DNA from: Cheiracanthium punctorium
Taxonomy: Eukaryota; Arthropoda; Arachnida; Araneae; Cheiracanthiidae
Direction of reading: 5' to 3'
DNA length: 64,000 bases
NCBI GenBank assembly: GCA_038373885.1
Contig: JAWZYV010011897.1
Span: 186,001-250,000, forward strand
Shown here piece by piece: positions 41,701 to 55,500 of this stretch. The translations under genes were made by a program, and so were the position numbers. How positions within the stretch are numbered: the first letter of the stretch is position 1; each line of letters starts with the position of its first letter. The notes beneath the pieces are model-generated. The model was not told the origin of the DNA. It saw only the letters and a list, made by a program, of their open reading frames with translations, and did no database searches.

Positions 41701-44700
41701 CAGTGGAGCCTTCTTGAGTCATTCAGTAAAGTTCCTGGTATTTTCATGTAACATTCCTTGGAATTCTAGGGCACCTCAACTGTTTATTATTTCCAAGGAA
41801 GGTTCCTAGATATTTTTTATAGTGTTGTTTTAATTTGTTCTAACTAATAGTCCTGGACTTATTGCCAATATATGAATAAACACTATCAAAAAGGAGCTAA
41901 AAAGAAAGTTTACTAAAAAGAGACTAAAAAGAACTAGACTAAAAGAAATAGACTAAAAAGTTTAGTTTCACAATAAACTGCTTACAGTTTTTGCAGTTTC
42001 AAGCAGAACATTTATGAATATATTTACATATTTATAAATATGTTTTTGCAGGAATGTTAAACCTTTTGTTTCATTTTATCCAAGTAAAAAATTCTACTGT
42101 GATGTCAAAGTCATGTTTCTGATCAAGTTTCCCCTGTCCTGACCCTCAAGTCCCTGTTAAATACACAAAATTTTCATGACTGAAACAAGTGATAGTGTGT
42201 GTGTGTGATTAAGGCAAACCTGCAGGAGGGGTATCTGCCTAAGATGAGGGATGCCTTGGTAGGAGGACTTTTTAAGGGGTTCTAACACGTATTCACGTTA
42301 CATCTGGAGAAAACCTACCAAAACTCCAGACCGTTAGATCAACGACCGCGCGATGGGACCTTCACACTTCGACCGTCTACCATAAAACAAGTGATAGAAC
42401 AGTGGTCCACAAAAAGTAATTCGAAATAATCAGGGTAACACCGAAAATTAACCAATATGAAATTGCATTTGATGGGTTATACTTAGAGGTATGCTTATGT
42501 TTATTTAGTATTAACCTTAAAAAGTGAAATGTAGTACAAAAACGTAATTAAGTTTCATGAGGTAAAAGATATTTTTAATGTATTAATCTATAAATATAAA
42601 AGTTATTTTTAAATTTAATTACTTGCTTTTAAACATAAATTAGATTAAAATAATTTTATTTTAAACTTAAATCGACGTTTATATTTTAGACATTATTAGA
42701 GAGTACAAAATTAAAAAAAAATAGATTCCTTTTTCTCTCGAAATTCCAAAAAAATAAATTCGAATCTTTAGAATGAAATGAATTCAATCTAATGTTCAAA
42801 AAATGCAGTTCAAAGTATCCCCTGTTCATTAGAAAATAACAATGAAATTTATTACAATAATTTACAAATACTATTTTATTCGTAGATTAATAGATTATTA
42901 AAAATATAGATAAGTAGTAAATTTAAAATAAAGTATTTTTTTAACCAACAATTATCAGATAGTTTTAATATTTTTACTCCAATCGAATATTAGCAACATT
43001 TTAAATACAGCCACTAGACAACTGTAATTGAATATTGGTTAATCAAAGTGATTAAGCAAAAACATTGATTACTGTAAAAAACTTATACATAGAACGCACA
43101 ATGTAAAGATGTAGGGTTAGTGAAAGGCTTTTTTTTTTTTTTTTTTTGAGGAGAGGGGGCCTCAAAATTGAGTTGCGCCTCGGGACTCTCAAGAGATACA
43201 TCTGCCACTGGTCTTGTGTCTACCTAATAGAACACATTAATTTAAGAAAATTCCTTCTGTCCCTCCTGTTTTTCGAAACTTCTGTGCTTTACGAAAGGGG
43301 CCGGGAAGATTTTCGCCCCGCCTTATAAAATTTCTCTCGGAGGCCCTGCTTACGGAATTGTTATATAGGGTTAAAATAAAGTTTAAAATGCTAATAGAAT
43401 CAAAATTTTTGCATAAAATTTTATTTTCACAGGAAATTTTATTGGATTCCTATAAAAAAAAAATCAATCACAAAATGTGAAATGGTTAACACAAAACACA
43501 ACAGAGCAGTTAAGCTAAATAAAATCTTTCAAAAAGTCATTTTCAAAAGGATATTTTAACAAAATTGAAACTTTATGAAAATAAAGCATAGTTAAAGAAC
43601 ATAACAATAGAACATACCCTAACTACTTCTGGGTAGTTACGTAGCTTTTTACCGCAAGGTGCATAATAAATAACTTCCCCTCTCACTCCAGATCGACTGA
43701 AGCTTTTAATTCTTGTTTCTCGCCTCCACCTGAAAAGTACAACAAAAAACATTAACTAAATTAAATAAATATACTCTAATAACCTACACTTAAATGGAGA
43801 ATTATATATAATTGAATAGATTATTTAATTCTAGAATATTCTTATTTATTTATTTTTGGAGGATGGTAGAATCACAAGCTCGTATAACTAAGCCTAATAC
43901 ATGTAATCAAAGTTTTAAATATTTAATCTTTTTATTCATAAAACAGTGAAAAAAAATTAATGACAGACTTTGTAAAATAACGCATCAAAATATACTTAGC
44001 AAAATCATTCTTTCAATTAGAATAAATGGCCCACTTTTTTCTCAGTAGCAAAATAGTTCCACCGTCCACACATGCAAGACGGTTCTAACTGTCCTGCCTA
44101 CAGCATAACCACCACTGCGAACGAACATTTTAGAGTATACTTTTGAGTGTGTTATTTAACAAAGCTTTTATTATTTTTACCTTTAACCACCAATTTTCTG
44201 TTGAGTGTTTCTGATAAAATATTTTGTTAACTGATCTCATTTTAAAAAAGCTACTATAAATATAAATAGACTTTAAAACATAATTTACCCATGCTCCAAC
44301 GGAATTAGAACTTCTCTTTGATCTGGCAAAGCTCGTCTTTTCTTGTTTTGAAAGTCTAAATATGAAAATTGTGTTAATAATGTACAGCTCTTTATGAAAA
44401 TAATAATAATAATAATACACAAAAGTAGAATATTTTTAAAAGTTTTATGCATTCAAACTATTGAGTTTATACATTTTCTTACTCAGGGTGTCTACCAAAT
44501 TTCTGAAAGTCAATTTCTTGACTTTTGGGAGGTCCCGGGAAAAAAATTCCTGACCAATGCATTTTACTTTGGGAAATTGCACAATGCCCCCTCCCTTGTC
44601 TTTACATTTGCATATTTTGTACAACTTCTTGAAATAAATTTTAACTGAAGTATACAGGATTAAGCTTTCATCAATTGAGAAGCAGAAGTAGTCGCACTTT

Positions 44701-47700
44701 CTGATAGAATTAACTAACTGTTCTTAGAAATACGGTCCTAAGCCGTAAGTTACCAAGTAAGCTAATTTGTCTTTTACCCTCCCATCATGATTGATGAGCC
44801 CCCATTTTTCCTTCCTTATACAAACACATTGCTTGATGCTTTCGCGGTCCGAAAAATGTGTTGCAATTGCTTTCGGTTTCCAGTCTGACAATTAGAGAGA
44901 AAGGGTTTCAAAAAAAATTCTTTTGGTGAATTTTTCGGACCCATTATCCAATTTCCCAGTTTTTTCCAGACTTTCAGGACCCATTTTCCAATTTCCCGGC
45001 TTTTTCCAAACTTTCCGGAGCGGTAGACACCCTGTTACTCATTTTGAATATCTCTCAGTTATACAAGATCCGATTACAGCAAAAGCAGTAAGTTGCAGCT
45101 CAGAATTTATAAATTTTAGATTCATTGTGCATAGCACAAGAAATTTTTATTTATTTCAATGAATTTTTCCAAGAATGTAAAATGAATCTCTGAAAAGAGT
45201 CTGGGCCAAAGGTTTTAAAATATATTAATCAGATCTTGTATTGCTGCACTCTGATCCTTGGATTTGAAATGCAATGGCACACTTAAGGTGTATATTTTAG
45301 AGTTCTCACTTTGCTTTTTCTACCTAGCTTTAAGCTTGGAATTTACCTTTGCACATGTGTATGGCAATCAAATGCAGCATTTGGAGTACCTGTTACAGAA
45401 GTAGTACCATTCAAATATTTTTATTATGCTTTACAGCAGTAAAAATACATTTTTATTATGCTTTTATGCAGATTTTTATTATTTTGAGATTTTTGTATGC
45501 TACAGAATGGCTACTGATGGCAAGCTTAAAGATCTTGTAAGCTACAAGCATTAAGATAGAATAAAAGAAAAAAGGCCACTGTTAGTCTGCATTTCAGCAC
45601 AAAATTTCAAATTGATTGGACGAGAAGTTAAGGATAAATAATGAATATATTTATACACACACACATGCACATGTTAATTTTTATTTAGGTAAATTATCAT
45701 AAACACACACATTTACAGAATAATTCCCCCCATTAGTCTTGGGTCTGTATCTGCAGTCAACTACTTTTATTTAAATTTACACTATGGATTCTTTGTATTT
45801 TTGTCTACAAAGTAGTATGATATTTTTATGTTTGCATCACTCATTCATTAGTTTATTTTATTAGTTGGCACATTTTGTGAGTGTTATACTTTTTTCACCC
45901 CCAGTATCAGTACCAGATGCAGCAAAAATAATACTCCTATTTCACATTACTACTGTTCCAGCATAAGTTGTGTGTCATGAAAAAACTGGCCAAAACTGGC
46001 TTTGAATAGCAGACGCTTAACCATTTCAGTATCTCTCATGGTGTGAAGCAGTGAGCATTGAGATTTTGAGTTACAGACATATTTAAAAATGGTGACTCTG
46101 CCATCACTGTTCAGTGATTATTTTGTAGACTTTCTCTATGAAACATGTAAAGTCAGAAATCTACAAGAGTAGTCCAGGAAAAATTGAGGAACTGAAAGAT
46201 GCTTTCCACTAAGAAATTATGGCAATACCACCAGAAATGAGAGTAATGAGGAACATTTGTGTGAGACCATTTTCAAAATAAAGTGAAGGTAAATGTGTAA
46301 AAATAAATGGTAAATATTTTCCTTTCAAATTCTTCATAAGATTCTGTATCTGAATCTGCTGCAATGTATATAAGCATAAATTATTTTTCTTTATCTTTTT
46401 AAACATAGAGAACAGAAGTTTTAATTTTAAATAATTAATTCAACTCATTAAATATATATGTAATGCATGTATGAAAAGGTAGTTCGGGTTTTACTAGTTT
46501 GGGTATTGCTCATTAAGTGGGTACTTTCACTGTAAGCTTTGCTTTCCTGTCATACATGCCACACCTCTTGGAGTTATGTTTTTGTCATTTAATTAATTGC
46601 CAGACATCAGGTCACCCGATTCTGGGTTCTTTCCAGTGTACATGTATGCGCACGCTTTTGTAACCCCGGATGCAGGTTATGTAAAATAATGTAAGTGGTT
46701 AGATTAGAGATGAGGGAGAGGCAGAGTTAGGACCTACTGCCCCACATGGTATCCTAAGAATAAATATGGCTGCACCTCGAAAGTCACGAGTTTTCTGCCA
46801 CTGGAACTGCTTAATTAATCCAAGCGGATTTTCATATGCGTCTACCCTCTCCTCTTCTCACTGTATATTGTAATGTACCAGATAATGTTCTATAAACCAT
46901 TTTACAAAATCTGAAAATTTACTGGACCTGTCATAGATATACATAAAAAAAATATATATATAACCTTCTCCATCATCATCATAAGACCGCTTCCGTCTTC
47001 CTTCTGTTGATGCAGATGCACCGCTCTCAGAGCGGGAGTGCTCTGTATCATCACTATCTGTTTCATCATCAGGATCCGATTCTAATGCAAAAATGATGTA
47101 TATGAGGATGTGATGTATGTAACTTGTACATACAAGTTAATAAATACAGTTAACAAGAATTAGCATCTTACAGAATAAGGTTGTACAAACATGGAACAAC
47201 TTTTTTAAATATAGATATTTGAAATTAGAATATCATTGCATATATAAGTAAAACTACTTAATATTTGTAAAAAGTTACAAATTAATTAATTGATTAAATA
47301 AAATAAAGAAATATTTTAGTATAAAATTTATTGCAATTTCCTTTTTTAATAAATAAACAAAATTAATTTATTTATTAAGAAAATAAAGACACATTAAAAT
47401 GCTAGAATTATATGATGTAATATATTTAAGATATTTTTTAAATAGAGCAATTAATAAAATGATACTAATAAAAATTAAAAAAAATACAAACATATAGAGT
47501 ACTATTTTTTTAAATTGCTTCTTAGTGCATAATTTATGTTTTATAATATCAACCAGATTTCAAATAGTCATTTATTGACTTTTTACAAAAATTTCATGAC
47601 TAGCACAAGATGGACAATTTTGATTTCTAATACATAAAAATACAACAGTTTATATAAACGGAAAAGTTTTGAGTTTTTGTAATACTTAAAAAAAAAAGAA

Positions 47701-49460
47701 ATATTTTCATAACTAGTAATTAAAAGTCTTTTTATGAAAATGAAAACAAAGAAATTTTCAATAATAATAACAGTGCATTTAAATGAAATGGGAAAAACAG
47801 AAAAAATATAAAATTATGCAATTTCAAGAAAGTCAGAAAATGAGTTAATATAAAAAATTTTGGTAAATTCTGTGACCTAATGAAATTTTTTTAAACTTCT
47901 CTTGGCTTTTTAGTGACTTGTGTGATTTAATAGACAACTGAACAATGTTTTATGAACCCATTATGTCATGAAATTCTCGTGAACAAAAACTATGACATAG
48001 GTGCATCAGTCATTATTCTATTTTAGTACATTCACTGCAATTGTTGCTTGCTTATTACAGTATGTATGAAAATTGTGGTTTAGTACTGTAAGCTGTACCG
48101 TATGTTGATTTCACAGTTCTCTTTAGCCTGCAAGAAGGCATTAGTTGTCTATCAAAATCCCAAGAAATTTACTCGTTTTGAGTGTTTTTCATGCTGAAGT
48201 CAACCTGGTGTGCAAAGGGGTACTAACAAGCATTCAGTGAGGCAGAGTAGTTATACATTTTAACATAAATGACAGTTTATAATAATTTTTACAAAACATT
48301 TAGTCATCTTTCTACAAACCTGATGATGATGAACTTTCTGGTCTTGATTCTGGTTGAGGTGAAGATTCTGCTTCTTTGACTTTTTCTTCAACTTTTTTAA
48401 CTTTATTATTTGTTTTCTTTTTTTCCCTAGCTTTAGTATTTTTAGGTAATAATGATGCACCAGGATATATGCCTCCTTCATTTTCTTGAAATTGAGGTAA
48501 AACATCTAAATTACCATTTGTTTCACTTAACAGGTGATCCAAAGTAAAATTCTTTTTTGGATGAGGTAACATATCACTTGAATTTCCTAATGTGTTAGGT
48601 GCATGAACTTTAGGACAACTACTAGTATTTACAGTTTTAAGTAGAGACGGATTTGGTGGATGTCCTGGCATCAAGTCCATTTTAGTAGGTAGTAGTAAAC
48701 TTGAAATATCCTTAATAGTATTCTGAAAGCAAATATAAATACTTAAATATTCATAATAAGCATTAGTAAAATATCAGTTTAAACAGTGTACAAAATGAAT
48801 TTAAGTTTATTGTCAAATAAAGTCTCAAATTTAAAGATCCATTTCTTTTTTGGCAGGATGGGAAAGAAAAATACAAATTTTAGCAGTTTGTTGTAGAAAA
48901 TTATATGAGAGTATTGGATTTAAAAGTTAAAAGTCACTTAATGAACTAAGCCAGGTTTTAAAAATCTTTACAGGAAGTTTTTTTTTTAAATTATTATTAT
49001 CAAGTAACCCATGTGTGTACTTTTTACTTCCTTGTACAGAGTATAAGGAAGTAATATGATCCCGAAAAATTTTGGGGGCTAGATTTCGATGCATCTCATC
49101 ATACGCTAGCATGCATGCTCATACATATAAATGCGTCTGAAACCCATTTTCACTGACGACGAGTCTATTTTGACCAGTTTTTCCAAGTCGTCTGTACATG
49201 CATACATAGCTCGCATATCTCAAAAACTATTGGTTGTAGAATGTTGAAACTTTATAATTAGGATTGCGGCAACATGTAGTTGTGCACCTCCACTTTTGGT
49301 CCAATCGACTGGATAGTTAGATTTTTTTCTAAAGTTTTCTAGTTAATAGAATCCTCACTAAAATTAGGCCTTCAAAATAAGTAAGCCTTAATCTACTTAA
49401 AAAAAATAATATACGTTGCAAGATGATTTCCTGAATTTTATAAAAATTCTTCTCAAAATA

Positions 49461-49533
<73 letters not shown>

Positions 49534-52500
49534 TCCAACTATACACACAATTAAGTTGCTTAAGTAACATGGCTGAAAGCATCTACATTAAAAAAGCAAA
49601 TACAGCAGAACAAAAAGGTAAGGTATACTTTTAGTCATTATAAATAAAAAGACTTAATTCAGATCAATTTAAATTTAAAGTTCCTAGGAAAAAATTACTA
49701 ACTGCATCAAGAACATAAAAAAATCGTGCTATCTTTTTACAAGCTATATCAAAGTCTGCTATAAATTTATAAACAACAACAACAAAAAATGTGCTTTTTT
49801 AAGAAAATTCAAGATTTTTTTTAATTTTCAACACTTACTGTTTATTGTTCAGTTCAGTGTTGCAGAACAGCTCATGGAGATGCATTTTTAAAAATTTCAA
49901 GTTCCAAATATCGATCAAAGCTCGTTCTTTACCCTTTAAATTGTTACAGGTTAATACATAAATTTCTACTTATACATTAGCTAATTGATAATTTTCATCC
50001 TTTCTCCCCCCTTTAAACAGAGTAATTTAAGATCAATAAGGGAAAAAAAATTAGTAATTCCTAATTTCTAGTTCTGTTATCCATATGTCTGTTAATAGCT
50101 GTCTTAGACAGACGTTCACTTCTTATTACTTCACAAACTTTGGTTAAAGAGTTATAAAATAGTTTTAGCTGTCAAAATGAGTGATGCAAATTTACAGTGG
50201 TTGACAGCTTAATAGGTAAGGACAAAGCATTTATAAAGAGAAATCAATCTTTGTACTGTATATTATTTTTAACTGCAATATACATAAATAAACGGAAACC
50301 ATTTTACATCATAATCAGGGCTCGCGCGTACTCGCATTTTATGCGTAAATCGATATTTTTTTGAAAAAATTGACTCTCACTTTTTGAAACTGCGAGTCAA
50401 ATTTGACTCGCAAAATTTCAGCCGGACAGTTATGCTGTCTGTAATTTAGTTTATATTAATCTTGCATTGTGGAGAAATCAATATGTAGTTGAAAATTAAT
50501 AATTACATGAGAAAAAAGAAACGTCTTTATTTTCTCTTTCTTAGATTAAAATAAAAAAAAATTAGTTTTTTTTTACTTTGAATCGCAGTTTTCAAAAATT
50601 GACTCCCACTTTTATTGACTGCGAGTCAACATGACTCGCAGATTTTGAAGTCTAGCGTGAGCCATGATCATAATGTTCACTTCATTACTCCTAATCTGAT
50701 GTACAATATGAATATAGGTGACATATTAAGTAAATATAGGCGACATTTTTCACATCTACATTGGATAAGAGCAAATAAAAAAACTAATAAAATATCAGAA
50801 ATTTTCATATCTATAAAAATAAAGATAATTCAAAGGAAAGAGAATGTTTAATTTTAGATTCTGCAAATTAAAGAACAAATTAATCTTTAATGAGTAAAAT
50901 TAAACAAAAGCTAACAGAAAAGGCAAAAATTAAAATGTCAAAAATAACAGTAAAAATCAAATAAATAAAAAGAATAGGGAAAAAAAACTAACTCTTTTTA
51001 TCTTGCGCACCTTTTCAGGCTGTGCAGGAGGAGTAGCTGCAGTCATTTGAATGTTTTTAGGTTTACGGCCTCTTTTCTTTGGAGCAGCCATTTTATTAGC
51101 ACCAGTCACATTACTGTCTGCTGACTGAAACTGCTTCTTTTTAGCAGTTGTAGTAGTTGTGCTTGGTATGAAAGAACTTGTTATTGAAGTCGTCACTTCG
51201 AATGTAGGCTCTTGCTTTTTCATACAGAGATCTAGTGGGAATGATAAGTTTTGTTCCTCATCTGGAACAGTATCACATAAACCTGGAGTGATTTCTGCAG
51301 GTATGGATTTTGAATGAACTGGCAGAAGTGGAGATGAATGAGCTGGAGTAGGAACTGGTTTCATTGGTTGGTTGAGGGTCATACCACTAGGCAGAGAGTT
51401 TTTTATAGGGCCAGATCCCTTTTTGGCCTTAAAAGAAAAAGAAAATCCTCAAAACACACTTTCAATGTGTGTGATTATTAAGTTAATTTACGCTATTAGA
51501 AAAGAAAAACAAGCTATCAAAAATATAAGATACTGATGTAAATGACATAAATATACAAGTAGATACAACAATATCAAAAATATGTGACTAATAAATATAT
51601 TTCATGCATTAAACATAAAATATGCATGCTTGTTGGGGGTTCAGCATTATAGAAATCATGGTTAAAGTATTAAGCTCCTCAATCTACCTACCACATTACA
51701 TATATAACTTATGTGTAAATACTTGACATACTAACTGAACCAGGGTTCAGGCCTACTGTGCAAGTGTTGAGCTAACAATCTGGAGTTTTGGATAGAGCTC
51801 CAGATGTAAGAAGAATACCCGGTAGAACCCTTAAGTCTTCTGCTCAAGGCATTTCTCTCTTTGACAGAAAGGCTTAGTGTGCTTTGCCTTGGCAAAACAA
51901 CAACAGGGTGGCTACAGAAATTGCGAAAAAAAGTTCCCTGAATTTTCCCTGACTATCTTTATCAAATTTCCAAAAATTAATTACATACATACCATAATCT
52001 TTCATGTAAATCACCATTGTGTATCATGAACCAACAGGCGAATGCTTCAAATAGGGAAATAAATAATAGTAAACCATAAAAATGCTTAATATTAATAAAA
52101 CAGTAGTTAAGTTTCATAAATCCAAACACAAAATTTAGTTGAACACTAAAAGACAATATGTAGCAGAAAGTTTCCTCATTTTTATAAAGACAGTGTTCAA
52201 TTTTAGGGCATAAGGATGGCTGATCAAAACAAACTGGCCACCTAATCGACTTATTTTATTTCAATCAATGTATCATCTCAAATTAAAAAAAAAATATGTA
52301 AAAAGACTTCAAAATGAGCACTGTCTATAAAAAAAAGATGCCATCTAGTCATCTGAATATAAAGACTAGTTTGTGTGAAATTCCAAAACTTTATCATGTG
52401 ACCTTGTTTTTTCAAAAGTTTAGGAGGAAAATTGTACAGCGTACATGAAATTAAAGTATATCCGTAAAAATAAAGTACCATTTTTTTCTTAAAGAATTTT

Positions 52501-55500
52501 TTTAACTGAACTCTGAAAATATAGTTATTAAAAGGAATAAAATTTAGTTACATTCAGTAACAAAAGCAGAAGCAAATTTTTGAATTATTACATTTAATAT
52601 TAATAATGTATCTTAGAACGAGTCCGAATACATGCGGTTTTATGGATTCGTATAGTGATAGTGCCTATATCACTTGAGTCTTGGATTCGCATTTCTATGC
52701 TCTCGTATGATCTGTATTCTGGTTTCAGGTTCGTAAACGGTCTACATCAGTTGAGTATTATATGATCCGGAATGGACCCACAAGTCAGATGCTGATTGAC
52801 AGCTAAAAACAATCTAGTTCACAAGGCAAAAACAAAAGTTCCCTGATATTTTCATGATTTTTCCAGATTGATAAAGTAACCTGATTTTTTCCAATTTCTC
52901 TGATCTGTCAACACCCTCAACAACAGTCCTCTAATAATTTGTTTTATAAATTTACACCTTTATATTAAATTTCATGTGATAAAGTAACAAATTACAAATA
53001 GTTTAAATTTGAGAGTTAAAATGCTTAAGGCAAAAAAAAAAAAAAAAAAAAAAAAAATCAAGAACATGTAATTTACAGGTTTGTTTTGTCTGGTTTTTGG
53101 TCCTGGCCTGGCCTGGACTGTTACTGTCATTTAAATTATGCATCTACATATACATTTAACCTAGGAGGTAGTAGAATTAACAAAGTATGATTCAAAATAG
53201 TACAAGAATATCAAATTCACAAATCTTTTCCTCCTCTCACCCATTCCAATGTAAAGTAAGTCTAAATTAAAAATAAAACTATTCATACAGACTAAGGGTT
53301 ACATCTGTACAAAATTTAAATTTTTACTATCATCAATTTGAAGTGATAAAAATTAATAATGAGTCTCTTATTACATGAAATTATTTTGTATCTGTCTAAA
53401 CTATTATCTATCACAAAAACTTAAACTTTCTTTCTCTGATCTGTCACTTTTAACATAGCTAGTTGAAGAACTGATTAGAAAATTAATAAATCTTACTAAT
53501 GTAAATAAGTCTGATATAATTTAGTATTATTAAAAGTAATGATAAGTGAAAATCAATTGGATGGTAAAACAATAGCAGTTGCTTTAGAAAAGGAAGTTAC
53601 ACATTTCTTATGTTAAATTTTTATGCAACGAACTGAAACTTTATCAGACCCAATTAAACTAAACTAAGTATAAAAATCAATATTACATTAATATCTTTTA
53701 AGTAAGTATTTATTATATGAGGGATATCACAGCTAAGATAACAAATTAATTAGTCTTTCTAGGACATAATATTTCAGAGTTGCTTAACTGTGCAAGTAAC
53801 AGTTATAAGTACTTTGGCTTGAAACCGAATTTGATATTCATTTTTAAATACAGTAAATTCTACATATTCAGCATATTTGTATATTTATCAATATTTTAAA
53901 ATTTTTGAAGCAAAATTAAAAATCATAAAGACAAATATTTTTACTTTCGCAATAAAAACTTGCAGCTTCCAAAAACTGCAGACATTTATAACCTCTTAAT
54001 ATTAACTCTGCTTAAAACAATACATGCATTTAATATTTTCGAACAAAAGAAATTAATCTCCCTTTTTCGAAATGGGGAGTGGTTGCAAGTACTCAATTTG
54101 CAGCAAAATGTTCACTTTAAGGTTTTCTAGAATAAGACTTCCTTATTTGAATTAAATAAAAAGTAATAATATTTTCCAACTACACCAATTTAGGAAGATT
54201 AATAATAGTAATTTTGTTGGTTTAGTTTTTGTAGTAGGATCAATACAATTACAACAATAGGGCAACATATTTTTTGAAATGTAAAAAATTCATAATAATT
54301 AATTTTGCAAGAATTAATGATAATTTCAACTGTTTAGGCTAATATTTTCATTTCTCAGTCAGACAAATATTTATACGAATGCAAAACAACAAATTTAGTT
54401 AATTTTGTACAATTTTATAAGCTTAAAAATCATTACAAACCTTTTTTGTTAAACTATATTGTTTTCAAAAATAACAAATAACAAAATAAACAAAATAAAT
54501 AATAATAATAAATGAAATAAACTTTCAAATTATATTATCACTTCAACAAATATTTTTAATTTATTTGAATAAACTGTATCTATAGGCAGACACATTTGGG
54601 TAGTTTTGTTGAGGCAGCTCACTATTCGAGAAATTAAACAAACATTATTAAGATCTTAATGTAGTTATTCTGAAATTGGCCTTTAAAAAAACTGCTTATG
54701 ACTAAAAGTATGTTAAAAGCAACATTGTATATAAATATTACAGCAGAAGTTCAACACAAGCTTTGAAACTGAAGCAAAATTACCTTAGAAAATTATTTTA
54801 ACTCTTATTACAGATCGAACATCCAATCAAAAAATTTCTGGAATGCAGTTGTTTAAAATCAGCATACATTCAACTTCTGATATTTGTAGTTTAAATATAC
54901 GTAATGTTCCTCATAAGAACTATTCAAATTAAAATAAATCTTATTCGAAAAGTAGCTTAATGCTGAGTTTTTATTGATAAATTATTGGGTAGAACATTCT
55001 GAATCTTGTTTAATATCAGATACGACAAGTTCAGAAAAAAATAATTTCCAGATACATGAATTATAGTACCAAGCTGGTAAAAACTGAATGAATCACATGA
55101 CTCGTGAATCAACTTATGAATCACATTTAACAGTTCTATCTTAAGCATAATGGGGGTGGGAAGATTTTTAGTTGTTGGCCATAATTAATTGATAATCCAA
55201 GGAGAAAGGCAATTTCACATGATCTGCACAGTGGTAAAAATAATATTCATAAAGAATAATATCACTCCACAGGAAAAAGAAGTTCTTCCAAAATACAGTG
55301 TGAAAGATTAGTAATATTTACATGTAAGTGGAAGATGTTGGTTGGCAAGTTTCACTGTTATTAAAAACGATTGATGAACAGAAGTACAAGGCATTCCTTG
55401 CTGATAGCATTTAGGTATTTGAGGTTTTAATTGTTTATTCAAAGAGATTTTTGTGTTATCATTTATATCATGTTGCAATGCTTGCACTCTTACTAGAAAT

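Larger units (their letters stand above)
41129..43210. mobile_element. hAT-like non-autonomous element with perfect 8-bp TSD
   Basis: 2,082 bp. Left end CAGTGGCGGATTTCCC; right end in reverse CAGTGGCAGATGTATC. Perfect 8-bp duplications GTCTTGTG at 41121-41128 and 43211-43218. It carries a nested foldback (41604-41828) and a SINE copy (42215-42370). No transposase seen. It lies in the intron inside the TAM/MBD coding region. Confidence 0.85.

Noticed and set aside
49397..49634. Open frames reading Ile-Tyr repeats
   Set aside because: Translation of the (AT)n microsatellite.
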